Assembly (NCBI GenBank): GCA_951230915.1
Contig: OX579642.1
Location: 6,324,001 to 6,388,000, forward strand
Source of the DNA: Antitrichia curtipendula
Taxonomy: Eukaryota > Streptophyta > Bryopsida > Hypnales > Leucodontaceae
Direction: 5' to 3'
Length of the DNA: 64,000 bases
Below, piece by piece: positions 11,862 to 24,020 of this stretch. The position numbers and the translations under genes are program-made. Each line of letters begins with the position of its first letter. Within the stretch, counting starts at the first letter, position 1. Below the pieces are notes generated by a model, which was not told the origin of the DNA, made no database searches, and was given only the letters and a program-made list of their open reading frames with translations.

Positions 11862-12053
11862 TACGAAAACAGTAGAATTAGAAACAACAGTCCACAAAAA
11901 TGGCATCATCAAACCGTTAGAGCATCATCAAGGGCTCGTGGCATGTGCCTCAGCAATGGCAATAAGGTAGTAAGTAACAATTAATACCCAGAAGATGCAA
12001 ACTTCTGGGTACCTGAAGTGACAAATAACATTGCGGTCAGTATTAACAATTAA

Positions 12054-12941
12054 CCCCTCACTGAAGGCCTAAGGCCATTTTTCTATCAAAAATCACCTAA
12101 AATTGTCATTTCTGCTGCGTTCACTAATGAAAGAAAAAAGAAAAAAAGAATCTAATCTTAGGATCTTGTACTATACTTGTTTGAGATCGTGATGTAAAAA
12201 TTTCATGAAGTTTAACCGTATAGATTGAGAGGTATTAGCATTCAAAGTTGGAAACAAATTTTTTTTTTGAACACTAGCTTGCAATTTAGATAAATTTGAC
12301 CTCCATTTGTAAAAAAAAAATTGCACTATGGACTTTGAATTTAAACTTTAATGTGTTGAAGAATTGAGTAGAAAGTCTAGGAATTTTATTTCTCTTAAAA
12401 CACTTGATTTTTGTTCTTTAAGAAATTGTTACGTAGAATTAGGTTCAAGAATGGAAAAAAAAAAATTGTTAATATCTCTAAGATGGAATTGAAACACAAT
12501 AATCCCAACGGTAAGATTGTTCTAGGAAACAAACTTAACCTTGTTAAACAATTTTTTTGAAAATTTGTAAAAAATGCATTTAGAAATGGATCCTATAAGT
12601 TATTTTTCTGAAGAGCTGCTCAAATTGCCGGAAAAACAAGATTGTTCATAACTTTCACATCACTAATGTAAATGGAATGAATCAAAGCTTCATATGTAGA
12701 CAAAAATATGATCTATAAGGAAAAAAAAATTTAAAATCTTAATTTAAAGTTTTTGTGGATTTCTTTTTTTGCCTAGTGATTTGATAATTATGTTTAGGAT
12801 GGCATAACTTTTGCTCCTAGGCAATGATTGATATAAAAGTTATATTCCCACAAAGATAATAAATTTTTCATTACAAATTGAGGTCACAATAACTTGCCCA
12901 GAATTCATTTTGTCCCTTGGGGGACAATGGACCTTTAGGGA
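12054..12941. mobile_element. TTAA-flanked non-autonomous element, subfamily A, 888 bp
   Basis: Flanked by TTAA at 12050-12053 and 12942-12945. Left end CCCCTCACTGAAGGCC followed by TAAGGCC and TTTTTCTATCAAAAATCAC; right end ...GACAATGGACCTTTAGGGA. The same arrangement occurs at 30415-31324 and 32115-32995, and inverted at 43077-43961. No open frame of useful length. The CCC-type termini plus TTAA fit piggyBac-mediated insertion (inference). Confidence 0.8.
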
Positions 12942-12975
12942 TTAAAACATTTATTGTTGGTTTGTAGTAAATTAT

Positions 12976-13271
12976 CCCCCCCCCCCTCTTCCATTTGTAA
13001 TTTGTGATAAATTATGTGCCTCCCTCCCATTTGTAATTTCAGATTGCAACTTCAGAAACAATTGATATGGGATATATTATCGTATCCATACCTATATTCC
13101 ATATTTTATACTATAGACATGTATCCACATTATATATCCGTATTTGTATTGAGTGTATATATATATATATATTTGTATCCCAAAGCGACGGCCAAGATTG
13201 CCTCTTATGACGGTGATTAACAATTTTTATTTTTTTTAAATTGAAAATCAATAGTAATCAAGAAGGGGGGG
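12976..13271. mobile_element. C-run/G-run bounded repeat, copy 1
   Basis: Begins with an 11-base C run (12976-12986) and ends with a 7-base G run (13265-13271). In between are many GTATCC/ATATAC words, a (TA)n stretch at 13155-13172, and the word GACGGCCAAGATTG near 13187. The same order (C run, CCATTTGT, GTATCC words, GGCCAAGATTG, CAACGG, G run, AGATCAACGGCTC) occurs at 45956-46231, and the left half near 53573. No coding function is visible. Confidence 0.5.
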
Positions 13272-13893
13272 AATTTTTTTCCAAGAGATCAATGGCTCTA
13301 GATTTTTGCAACACAATGTATGTGTTAATTGAATTGAAGAACATTTTTGGGTACATAGTCATGGTGCCTCTAAAAGCATGGTAGTTGTTGCCCTAATGGC
13401 CCCATTGCATGTAGTAAGTCATTAGAGGTTGTAGCATGTGTACCTTCCAACACTCCACATTTTGCACACCATTGGGCTCAAGATCTGTCTAGTCAATACC
13501 CCCAAGGCATCAATCTGGTTTTGAAGCTCTACACAAAAGCATTCCATGCTCCTTTATAATCGCAACCTTCAAAGAGATCAAACATCAAGCATTGAATTAG
13601 AGAGTCTTCTAGTGCCAACACAACAAGTAGGGCCATTGTAGCAGTTTTAGGGCATTGAATGTAGTGTTGCTATTGGACTACTTCTTCTTGTTACCCGCTC
13701 GAAGTTGACACACCCTCATACTACCTTCAAAAGCAATGTTTAGAGGCTCTTTTAGCATTCCACCATCGATAAGGTCTTTCCAGCAACAATACAACAAATC
13801 AATCTCTATATGTTGGATCTAGTACCATGAAAGTAAAATTTACAATCACAATGATTTTTTACCTTAGTGATAGGTCTATTGTTTTAGATTTAA

Positions 13894-14640
13894 CCCCTAA
13901 AAGATCAAAGTCTCCTCCAAGAGACAAATGAAAGCCTAGACAAGATCCTAAGTTCTCATTGAATGTATAGAATATTTTTTTGAAATTCTTTTTAAGAAAG
14001 GGAAACAAACCAAAGTTTAGGGAAAATAATTTATGTTTAAATTGGTGCATAGGAACAAAATTTAGCTCCACAAAGCAAGAAAAAAAACACTAGCTACAAG
14101 TTATGCCACCCAAAGCAAATAAATTTATAAATTTATAATCATTGTAATTCCATATGATCATTGTAAATTTTATTTTAAAATAACTTGTTTTATATTTACA
14201 ACAAATTCTGAAAGGTATATGTTTAAATTCTAAATTTTGCATTATATGATGAAATTTTTTAATTGAATTGTATGGATGTGATTTTAGAAATCAAATCTAC
14301 AAGTTTTGTTTATGAGTTAAGATAAAAAGAAAAAATTTATCCTTAGTTTATAATCAATCTAGCAAGAACACAAAATCAAGGTATATGTGAGAAATTTAAC
14401 CCTTTTGCTATTATTTGAGGCGCATCTATATAATAAGGATATTTTTTACAAATTGACCAATTAGGGATGAAAGTAGACTCAAATATCTACCTAATAATAC
14501 AAAAACTTTTGAATTTGATGTTTTCCCACAATGAAAATCCTTAAAAACATAAATACAAAGGGGTGGTTTTGTATTAGTAATTAAATTTTTCTTTTTAAGT
14601 TTTGCAAAGACCATATTATGGTCATTCAAGCATTTAAGGG
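13894..14640. mobile_element. Possible TTAA-flanked element, 747 bp, weak termini
   Basis: TTAA at 13890-13893 and 14641-14644. Left end CCCCTAAAAGATCAAAG; right end inverted CCCTTAAATGCTTGAATGACC. The ends agree only in the first eight or so bases, so pairing of these two ends is less certain than for the other elements. Confidence 0.45.
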
Positions 14641-14644
14641 TTAA

Positions 14645-16997
14645 ACATTACGGTACTCAGTGGTTAGGGTTGGCAAAAATATATTTCTAAAAGTAGATGC
14701 CAAATTATTGGGATATTATTTTTGTTTATTTTTAAATCATCAAATGGAAAAAATTAAATTTCTATTTTTAGACATTACCAAATTACATTTGCCAACTTTA
14801 ATTAATCATTCAATAGAGAAGTTGCCCTTGACTACTAGGTACAATAGTATCTTGCAATCAACATAGTCAAAGTGTTTAAAATTTATAAAAGGTAATTTGA
14901 GGGCACAAGGGGGTTGTTTTAGGCTTGTTTACCAAGCTATGAATGCATCCAAATTTATTTTTTTAATTTAAAATATATTAAAATATTAATTTATTAATTT
15001 ATTAAATAAATAATATTATCTGAAGTGGCACGGTCGCAGCGACGTCAAATTTGTTGAATTGACAAAGTTCCCATTATTCCTTGCAGTATGGGAACTCCTT
15101 AGAACTCGTGGTCTTTTTTTGGCTTGAATTATCTTCTAATGTCTTCCATACATTATATAGTAGTATAGTATAAAAACATCAATTTGCACATTTTATTTTT
15201 CTTCCCTTCTTTACATGTATTGATTTGTAACCTTGCAAAAAAATCATGAAGCATGAAAAATAGACAAAATTTCTTGTTCAATGTACTTGAATGTACATGT
15301 AAAAGTCATCCTTTATTCAATTACTATTGCAGAAAACTCTTGAATATGTTCATCATCCATCCATTAGATGTTGCCTCTCTCAAGAGTTAATGAAACTTAT
15401 TTTATTCACTTGAAATATAATTCCAATGAACAAAGAAAGAAATGAATAAATCATTTTCCCCCAATATAGTCTAAGTTATCTTTTGACAAAAACCTCAATA
15501 CTTATTAAGATTGTTGTATTTTTATATTTTTCTAAAATTATCAAAAACATGCTTAGAATTCTTTCATATCAATCAATATACTTAAACTAGACTTTATACA
15601 ACATTGTGACAACATATTTTGCATATGAACGTGACATTCTAAACGTATTTAGGTCATAAAAATGACAAAGGTGGCCTTAAATCCTTAGTTATTTATCAAA
15701 TTTTCTTATTTATAATGGTAAAATTCGAAATATAATTATAATTGAAGAAAATAAATTCAAGGATCTCATGTCTAGAACTCACTTTTGAACAACATAAGAC
15801 ATGTTTTTTGCTTCACACAAAGGCACTTTGCATTGTGTCCATCATTCAAAATGGACTCCAAAGCACTTATAGGTAAAGGTATATATTTCTAAGCTATCAA
15901 GTTGAAAACCAGATATTATGAGGAGTAAACAATATATTTGCCAAGATCTATAAAAACACATTATAAAACACATCATAGTTTGTCTTCCGTTCTTCATAAT
16001 GCTGAATCCAATGCTCCAAGCACCCATGTTTAAAGATAATAATAATCAATAATCATTTTCACATTGAAGTTTTAGATCAAGAAAATATATCAATATTGTA
16101 TTTAAACATTCTTGATTGAGCAACAACTTGGCATTGAGGTAAGACACCCTATTTATAGAATATGACTATTTCCTCAATCCTAAGAAGGCCCTGTTTACGT
16201 CTTAAAATAATCCTAAATTTGTCCCTTTCCTCTCCTTTCCTATGTAACAAGTGTATAGCACATAAAGTGGTCATTATAGACTCATGCAACCTCGACTATA
16301 AAATTATCAACCTCCTTTTCCTTCCTTCATTTTGGAGGACCCTTGAGATGCTTTTGTATTTTCTAGGAGCATGCTTCAAAATTATGTAGAAATAAAACAC
16401 TGTATTGAAAAATAAAATTGCTTTTCTCATGAAATTCATTCCTAATTTCCCACCTCTAGACATGGCTTTTATTGACGAATTAGTGCTAGATTGCACCCTC
16501 CAAAAAGAATTTGGCTAAAAAATGACAATAAACTGTGAAGTTTTTTTGCCATAAAACTTCAAATTGAAAAATAAATAAATAAACTTGGATGAAATTGTTA
16601 GATTGTCGAAGAAAATAGAATTATGGATTTGTGATATGCGCTAATGTAGTACTTTGTATATGCTAAGCACCACTGTAACATTTTATGTCGCCGATTTGGC
16701 ACTTCATAAAAAATGGAAAAAAAGAGGCTTTTCTAGAGAATCAATTGATCTTCTCTCATGTTTGCAAGGTCACAGACCAGAAATAGTGGTACAAAGAGGG
16801 TTTGGGGCATTCCCTTATGTCCAATAATACTCTTGAGCCTCCTTGCTCTTGAGCACTACCAAGTCCAGAACAACAATTCTCCAAGTGACTTCCACAACAA
16901 AACACCTCCAAACACAAGATTTGACCATTAAGATTGAGTTGTTTCGCTATTTTAAATCGTAGGGTTCAGGGTTTTGAAACCATGACAAGTCAAACCA
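14645..16997. other. AT-rich intergenic DNA, no gene
   Basis: A GC-richer patch at 15018-15050 (GGCACGGTCGCAGCGACGTC) after a long A/T run resembles 36000-36190 in layout (GGCTTGTT-CAAGCT, then A/T run, then a GC patch). The remainder has only short chance frames and no recognisable product. Confidence 0.5.
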
Positions 16998-17004
16998 TGC
17001 CTAA

Positions 17005-17371
17005 GAGCATCCCCACGTGTCTTGTAAAATGCAAGCCAATTTGCAAGCCAGTCAATTCAATTTGCAAGCCAGGGATGATGGGTCGCCCCACCCATAGCCT
17101 CTTAAGAGGCCATCGCCACCCAATCGGCTACGTCCACATTCATGGATCAAGTCCTTGTTTGGTAGAAAAGTGCAAAAGGTGCTTGTCTCATGCGGTTTGG
17201 AAGCCGGTTTGCAAGCCGTCCCTTGGCTTGCAAAAGAGCCCGGTTTTGCAAGCCACCCACGACTTTTGCCTTGGCCTCTTAACAAGTTCATCCATTATGC
17301 AAGACGGGTGGGGCAATTTTGCAAGCCGGTGGCAACAAGTCATCCGTTTTACAAGACGGGTGGGGATGCTC
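17005..17371. mobile_element. MITE with GAGCATCCCCAC termini and internal TTGCAAGCC repeats
   Basis: Left end GAGCATCCCCACGTGTCTTG and right end, inverted, GAGCATCCCCACCCGTCTTG: about 20 bases of terminal inverted repeat, flanked by TAA and TAC. Both subterminal regions hold repeated TTGCAAGCC(A/G) words (at least eight). GC content is well above that of its surroundings. Non-coding. GAGCATC-ended elements with 3-bp target sites are often PIF/Harbinger-like, but superfamily is not settled here. Confidence 0.7.
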
Positions 17372-18560
17372 TACCCGTCTAGAGAAACCTTGCTCACCGA
17401 GCTGCAGCACTTTGGTTCAGTGTTGATGCCGTTGAGTTTACAACATCCATGCTCCAAAGCGAACGAACTACGTTATATAAAATTCATATGAATCGAAAAG
17501 GGTTCTGTGTGAGATGCTGGTGCAACTAATAAAGAGTTCACCATTCAGTCCAACTAAATATCAAAAGGTTCTGACATGCTATGTTTGAATTTCAAAACAA
17601 AGATGCCAAACAGAGGAAGCTATATCAGCAGCAGGCCTGGGATGGATTCGCCAAACAGCCTAAGGGGTTCGACTGAGCTATGAAAGCACTCGGGGAATTT
17701 CTGAAAATCCCCACATTCGATGGATCTCTTTTAAATTGCAGTCACTCGCAGTTTCCGTTAGGCATTCTGTGGATATATTAATGTACACTACTAGTATACA
17801 ACAGTTGCAACACCCATTACGACAACACCCAGAATAATAAAATTTCCGTTATGCATTCTGTGCGTATATACATGTCCTACTAGTACAACCTTTGCAACAT
17901 TTGCAACACCCAGAATAATAACAATATGATCTTAGCATATGTGGTTCTCGTACCCAGAGACCACTCCACAGCTCAATCGTGAACTTCCAAAATCACAATC
18001 CTACATATTGAATAAAATCCTGAAAGAGACCCCAGCACTGTAGTATTCTCTTCCTTCGGAACTTTGGTGACGAAGCAAGCATCAAGTCACCAAGCGTTTG
18101 TTAAGCAGATTTGGTGTGAGAAGATTTCCTCTCTAATTTGAGGAAGAATTAAATTGCTTACACGAAGAAGATGGAGATTGAAATGCGATTCTCTCGACAA
18201 ATCTTGCCCACCATGCATTCAGACAGCTGACGAAGAGAAAGGGCATGGCAAACACTCCCACCGCACCATCCAAGAGACACGTCGAGAGTGGGAATTGTGG
18301 TCAAACTCAAAACCATTGCAGGCCGGACACCTGCCCCGACAACCCTATGTTGACCTGCCTCAACAAACCCTTAACCTCACGCTTCTGAATACAAGGTGGA
18401 CAACAGCAAGCTCGACACAGAGCTATAGATTAGTGACGACGAGAAAAATTGGCTATAAAACCGAAGCCAATGCAACTCCTGGCACTCGAGGTTTCCAATC
18501 CCCTTTCTATCAAACTGTAAAAATCCAATCCAATTCAAAGTATTGAATTTGCAGAAATCC
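17372..18560. other. GC-richer region, no resolvable gene model
   Basis: Mixed sequence with two similar stretches near 17755-17790 and 17845-17880 (TTCCGTTA-GCATTCTGTG). A 130-codon plus-strand frame (18154-18546) starts after an ATG-poor region and has no recognisable motif; I do not call it. The elevated GC suggests gene-derived sequence. Confidence 0.3.
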
Positions 18561-18579
18561 CGACAGATTTGCATTCCTC

Positions 18580-18785
18580 CATGAGCGACCCAGACAATTC
18601 TCAGAGAAGCAAGCGGCTTCAACAGCATTTGGAGTCTGCAAATTGGGACTTGATGAAGATATGCCAACAAAATTGGTAAAACTTACCGCCGGACTTTCTC
18701 ACCTTTCAATTGCTTGGTCTCTCCCAGGCGCTGGTATCGCTTATTGAAACATGAGCCCGATCACCAATTCCTGAACCTTTCAAGC
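18580..18785 (+). other. Possible small two-exon reading frame, unrecognised
   Basis: An ATG near 18580 opens a frame of about 32 codons (begins MSDPDNSQRSKRLQQ) ending at a donor-like AATTG/GTAAAA. An acceptor TCTCCCAG about 52 bases later continues in frame (WYRLLKHEPDHQF) to a stop. The implied intron is unusually short for a plant, and the minus strand of the same stretch also has an exon-like frame ending KQLKGEKVRR. The two cannot both be right; neither is recognised. Confidence 0.2.
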
Positions 18786-19177
18786 TGCTGATAAGCTGAT
18801 CACCCTTTTTCTTGAGAAAGCTCAAGAAGAACCATCACAGAAAGACTCATGAATCGGGAATAGACGGAATCTCTGTACCAGAAGTGAGTTGAAAACTCAT
18901 TGTGATCTGTTGCACTCAATGCTCATCAGTACACGGACTATCGCCTGTTTTTTAATGTAGATAAGTCTGCGTTTTAGACCTTCGCATCTTTTTAATGGGT
19001 AATTTTCCATAAAAAAGGAACAACTTTTGTATGGTCTGTACTTCTTTGGGAAATTCAGATTGTTTTTTATTCGTTATTATTTAAGCTTCAAAATAATGGC
19101 TTTTTGAAGCTTCAAAAGAATCAACATCGATTCTATTAAGAACCATCGGGAGTTTTGCAACCGACGGAGGGCGTGCC

Positions 19178-19744
19178 TCACCGTATTTGAAGCGCCAAGA
19201 TACCATTTGCAGACAATTGGAGATTATAGCAGAGAAATAAGTCACACTTCCTTACCGAAGTCGCAGAGGTTTTCCAGCAAGAGCGTCGTGACGAAGCATA
19301 CGTTGGGCCAGGTCTCCATCGAAGGTGCTGCATGTGACGGAGATGCTGCTTGACGCAGCTCTTGCATTTTGAGGTAAAGACCTGACTCCCCTCACGTCTG
19401 TAGGAGTAACGCACTCCTGCTCTCGAGCCGTCTGGGGAATCGGTCTGACTAGCTTGGCTGAACGTCTGTCTCTTGCGTACTCTCTGAATTAGTTTCGGCA
19501 TGTGTCTCTTGTCATATTACCTTCCCGTTCATGGTTTCCCAGCGAAATGGCGATGATCGGTACACCCTCTGTTTCGTATAAATTTCACCCCAAATCCTAA
19601 GTCGCCATAGCCGGAGAATAGTTTGGCTACCGCAAATTGTGAGCAGCGATTTGAGGCAAAGCCCAAGCATCCTTCCGACCGGTCTAGGAGAATTAGCCGC
19701 CATGGAGAAGTGCACGAGCGAAGGGAGCGAGGGAGAAATGGCAA
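19178..19744 (-). other. Exon-like minus-strand frames, unrecognised
   Basis: A 63-codon-plus frame begins with ATG at 19715 or 19703 (MAANSPRPVGRMLG...) and reaches a donor-like GAAG/GTAATATG at about 19513. A second frame begins with ATG at 19501 (MPKLIQRVRKRQTF) and reaches a good donor TTCG/GTAAGG near 19256, with a CKSC motif in between. The gap between them is too short for an intron, so they may be a leader and a first exon. No family is recognised; there is no clear downstream exon. Confidence 0.25.
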
Positions 19745-19945
19745 GATTGGAACCCTAAAACGACCTCGGCAGGTGAGAATTTAGAATCCTACCTCCCGAT
19801 CCTTATGCCAGGAAATCCACACCATCTTCACTGTATTTTCGTTGGCGTCATTTTCGACAGGACCATGGTGAGAGGTACAATTTGGTTTGAGGCAAGAAAA
19901 TTGCTGAAGGAAGAAAGGTCGAGATCAACGAAGCCACAGTAGATG

Positions 19946-19996
19946 ACCCTAAACCCTAAGACCTTCAAACTAAACCCTAAACCCTAAACCCTAAAT
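19946..19996. repeat. Short interstitial telomere-type repeat (CCCTAAA)
   Basis: Two blocks of CCCTAAA units (19946-19959 and 19970-19996), about six units in total. CCCTAAA is the usual plant telomere unit. AAACCCTAA is also the telo-box found in promoters of many plant housekeeping genes, so this may be a promoter element of the frames to its left rather than a chromosomal scar. Confidence 0.75.
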
Positions 19997-20039
19997 CTTA
20001 TAAACTTATGTGTGAAGGAAGGATATGCACTCCGATCAT

Positions 20040-20432
20040 TGCAGAGATGACGCGCTGCAGGAAGGATAGCCAAGTCATTGGAATTGCTTATAATATGAGG
20101 ATGCCTTGGCTATCCTTCGTCGAGATCTCAAAGCTTCGAATGTGTTGGTGTTATTCGATTCAACAATTCAAAACATGAAACTGCATTTCAGATGGATGGA
20201 TGATTGTGAATGCTTGATGGGCGAGGTGGGTACAGGATTTTGGAGAGCACTTGAAATTCTTCAACAATTGAAGGACTGATGGAGTTTCAATGGCCAATGT
20301 GAAGTTTACTTCTACAAGAGATGTATACAGTTTCGGTATAACATGTTGTGAGATTGTTACCAGGGGTGCACTCCATTTGAAGATTGTTTATGACAAAATT
20401 ATGATCATGTTTTGAGTGGAAAGCAACCCATA
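20040..20432 (+). pseudogene. Protein kinase fragment, broken
   Basis: Seen: from 20094 one frame reads YEDALAILRRDLKASNVLV, which is the kinase catalytic-loop region (usual form HRDLKxxN). It then reads MGEVGTGFWRALEILQQ, the end of the activation segment (usual form GTxxWRAPE), and meets TGA. After a frame change near 20300 it continues RDVYSFGITCCEIVTRG (subdomain IX). Two more frame changes are needed to follow CTPFED, YDKI and DHVLSGKQPIL. The DFG aspartate region is degraded (MDDCEC). The N lobe and C-terminal part are missing. The fragment stops where a TTAA element begins (20433). Known: plant receptor-like or Raf-like cytoplasmic kinases carry these motifs; the exact family is not determined. 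It cannot make an active kinase. Confidence 0.75.
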
Positions 20433-20436
20433 TTAA

Positions 20437-20817
20437 CCCATTAAGGACCGAGGTTGATTTGGAGGGCGGGCAAGACGTTTTTTGGTTTTAAGCTAAACAT
20501 GAAAAAAAATAACAAACTGTGATGCATTATGGAGATTTGACGTAGCCAATGGATTTTGCATGAATGCTTGGGCTCTGCAGTTTATAAATGACAAGTTTTG
20601 CATTGATTTTTATATTTTCAACCAATATTTTGTTAGTTTTTTTAACCCCCAAATCGTATATTAGCGTAGATTGTCATAATTCTTGTTCTGTTGCAGTTGG
20701 TTTGCAATTCCCCACACTCGTCCTCTTTTGTCCGTATCCAAATTCACGATATAACTCTAGCTACCAATGAAAAAGTGTCAACTTCGACCAAAAAGTCGTC
20801 AACCGGTCCTTAATGGG
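20437..20817. mobile_element. TTAA-flanked element, subfamily D, 381 bp
   Basis: TTAA at 20433-20436 and 20818-20821. Terminal inverted repeat CCCATTAAGGACCG at the left and perfectly inverted at the right. Its sister is at 51975-52379 (405 bp) with the same ends. It sits immediately after the kinase pseudogene. Confidence 0.85.
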
Positions 20818-20976
20818 TTAACACTTGATTTTAGGTCAATTATCATATGAGATATGATAGTTAGTTATTGGCAATTATATCCTTTGAAAATGCCTTAGTT
20901 TTAGATTTACAGAAAAATCCTACATTCTATAATCCAAAAAGATAGGACTTAAACCATTAGAATAGCTATCAATTAA

Positions 20977-21294
20977 CCCCTAAAGGACCAAGTGATTGTT
21001 CAATGCATGCAAGAGATTTCAAGTAGTTATGCAGAAAGTCAATTTGGGTTGGGTGTTCACAAATTTTGTCACAAGGTGTAAGTATGTACTGACTTATTGG
21101 GAATGTAATTTTTTCCTATTGGATGCCTAAATAAAAAATTAAGCTACTCTTAACTTTTTAGGCACCCTAAAGCAACATGTGCAAAAATCTTCCTCTACTT
21201 CTAAAATTTGATTGGTATGTAATTTACATGATAAAAGATGCAAATGTCAAAATAATAACTATGTATAGCTAGTATAGAAATTTCACTCTAGGAA
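20977..21294. mobile_element. Possible TTAA element, left end clear, right end weak
   Basis: TTAA 20973-20976 followed by CCCCTAAAGGACCAAG. The next TTAA (21295-21298) follows CTCTAGGAA, a poor inverted match, and is itself followed by another left end, CCCCTAAAGGACTAC, whose right end I could not find. Confidence 0.35.
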
Positions 21295-21298
21295 TTAA

Positions 21299-22039
21299 CC
21301 CCTAAAGGACTACAAGGCCACCAAGTGGCTTCTACAACTACATTTGCAAAAAAATTGAAATGTAAACTTTAATAATTATTCATAAACAACAAAGAGACCC
21401 TAGAAAAAAAATTCTATTGAATCCAACGGTGCAATATAATTAAGAAATGATCAATTGTGTGATTTTGGTAAATTTTTGGAGAATGGAAAAAGGACTTTGG
21501 GTTGTCACTTCAAATCCTTATATTTTTTTCCACTCAAAGCAATCTAAAAAAATTTCACATCAAACTCATTTTCAATAGAATAGAAGTACAAATTGGTGTA
21601 AGTTTACTATGCACTAGCTTTAAAAAAATAGATCAAATCAAATTTAATCCTAAATATTCAATCAATCAATTTTGAACAACTTTTTTCAAGTGGAATAAGT
21701 GAAACTTTCATTCAACTTTTTTTGAATGAATATGAATATTAGATTACGTTATCCTCAAATTTTCAATTTCTAAATTGAGATATCTATGGTCAAAAGTTTT
21801 TTGTATAGAAAATAGTGCAAAGTGTTCAATATTTGCACAGTTGCAAGTTTGCTCGACACAACACTAGTGAGCATTATAAAAAGCTTAGCAGCATTAAAGT
21901 AGAGCTATTTTGAAAGCAAGACTTTGAGCCTGATACATTTAGATTAATCTATGAATTTTCTTCACAATCAAATTTCAATAGAAAGTCTATAAACTTTAGG
22001 AAGCTCTAGCATGCTCAGAAATGGACAAATTTCCAAACC
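21299..22039. other. AT-rich DNA, no gene
   Basis: Begins with an orphan TTAA-type element end (CCCCTAAAGGACTAC). No coding content. Confidence 0.45.
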
Positions 22040-22880
22040 GCAAATCGCATTGGAATTGTAGTGGAGAGTAATTGAACATCATTCATAATATATATATACA
22101 TGTAAAATTCATAATCACACAACGATTTGGATCTTTTCTTTACATTATCTATCATCTAATGCTACCACCTTTTGTTGAATTACAACTTGCATTTGATTAT
22201 GCTTATTTGAAATGAACTTGTGCAATTGCTATAGAGATATTTGCTCCCTTTTTGCTTAAACTTTTGTATCATTTCTTGTTGTGCAATGGGGTCAAGTTAA
22301 CTTATGAGTTTTTCTTCCCAAGTACACAAATTCAACAAAGCAATCCATAAACTTCCATATGCTCCTAAATGCTAAAAAAATGAATGGATTTTGAAACCTC
22401 AAATTGCCTTGGGATCACAATGAAGTGCACTTCAACTTCATAACAAGTGAAAAATGAATAATTCAAAATTATACAACAATTTGGATTTCTTCTATACACT
22501 ATCTACCATTTTGAACATATAAAACCTTTTGAAAAATAGTCAAAAATTTGTTGCAAGAGGATGAAGAATAGGCTAGAAATGATTCAAGCAATTCAAGTGG
22601 TACAAGATCAAGTATCTCTAAAGCAATTGCAAAGGCTCAATTCTAATATGTACCATAAAATACAAGTTGTAACTATAGCAAATGGTGACAACACTAGACG
22701 ATAGATAGTATATACAAAACATCAAACTCTTAGTATGATTTTCAATTACATATGTATACATCTATACCGATGATGAAATAGACTTTAGTGTGATTCCAAT
22801 GCAATCTACAATTTGAACTTCCATTCATATTTTACAGACACAGGCTTCCTGAAGTTCTCCAAATCTCAGCAGGATCCTCA
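22040..22880. repeat. Two direct and one inverted copy of a repeat, spacing about 350 bp
   Basis: The stretch at about 22040-22170 (GCATTGGAATTGTAGTGG, then ACACAACGATTTGGAT) recurs at about 22390-22520 (GCCTTGGGATCACAATG, then ACAACAATTTGGAT). A reverse-complement relative lies at about 22690-22880 (GTGTGATTCCAATGCAATC). Non-coding. Confidence 0.45.
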
Positions 22881-23900
22881 AATTTGTAAGTTTATTGGAC
22901 CTTAATGTACATCTTGACTAGCTCAAAGCTAATGAAGATCATTCTTGAACACCACAGTTGTCATAAGTGGGAAAATCAACCCTGTTTAGGCCTCTTAGGC
23001 CTCAAATGGTTAACTACAGTAATCAGGTCTGGTTCAATTTGGCAAGAAATCTTCCAAGTGACGGTGGCACATACTAATTTAAGCAATTCTGAAGTTAAGT
23101 GTATGTTTTCTTTCTCTTCTTTGAAAAGCTGACCATGAGCATTAACATTCAGGTCTGTGCTGCAAACATGTAATTAAGTTAACAAAGCTCACTCTAGCCC
23201 AGGCATTCTACTCTTCTTTTGCAATTGAACTCTGAGTGTTTTTTTTGCGCCAAAACAAAAACTGAAACTTGGATTTTGGTAAGCCTGGGATTGTAGGTAG
23301 TAACTAGGAAGATTGGATATGCACAATCAGAGTGGACACCTAGAATGCGGAATGCACAGCCTGCATTATTTCATGTCATTGGCTAATTCCATCACAAGTG
23401 ACAAGTTCTGGACCATTTGGGGGGTGCATGTTCTGCACCTCAGATTTGAAGGATGGATTCTACATATGCAATGTCTGCATACTATATGCCAATTTGGCAG
23501 AATAGCAAATCCAAGTAAAGGACCGCTTCTCGGCCTCAAGCTCTGCTGTTTAGGACAAAAATGAATATTTGATTTCATGGAACAGAGGAAGAATGGAAGA
23601 GCAAACCTGCCAATTAACTTAGCGGCACAGGAGAGAGAGAGAGAGAGAGAGGCAGAAACAACCCGACACACCAGGACAGACCGGACTCAAAACTAGAGAG
23701 CTGAGGCAAGGCAAGGCAAGCTCTGCTGTTGGAAGGAGAGCAAGCATGCATCCACCCCAAGTGGCAACTCTAGATTCACATATTTGAAGTTGGCAATCCT
23801 GGTCCATCCAAATACTGGGCTACAAGTAAATCATGGTTTCCAAAATCTCCAAATCATTGGCAGAAACAAACAGAGTCTGAGAGTTCTTACCCTAACACAT
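22881..23900. other. Moderate-GC region upstream of a possible promoter
   Basis: Contains a (GA)11 microsatellite at 23631-23652, of the kind often found in plant promoters. Plus-strand frames at 22905 and 23313 have no recognisable domains. A GGCAAGGCAAGGCAAGC stretch lies near 23705. Confidence 0.35.
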
Positions 23901-23932
23901 ACATATTCCATTAAACACCTTCTATAAAATCC

Positions 23933-23938
23933 GCAGTA
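23933..23938 (+). promoter_or_regulatory. Candidate TATA box
   Basis: TATAAA inside TTCTATAAAATCC, 83 bases upstream of an ATG at 24021 and downstream of the GA microsatellite. Transcription would start near 23965. Support is positional only. Confidence 0.3.
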
Positions 23939-24020
23939 CTGACAGTGTATATAACTGCATGCTCTGGTGTAGCAGCTCAGAGAGATTTGCAGTCAAACAG
24001 CCCAACGCTCAGCTGAAACA

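Noticed and set aside
16934..17491. 185-codon plus-strand open frame, the longest in the window
   Set aside because: It is mostly the GAGCATCCCC-ended MITE; the repeated CKP-type residues come from the TTGCAAGCC words.
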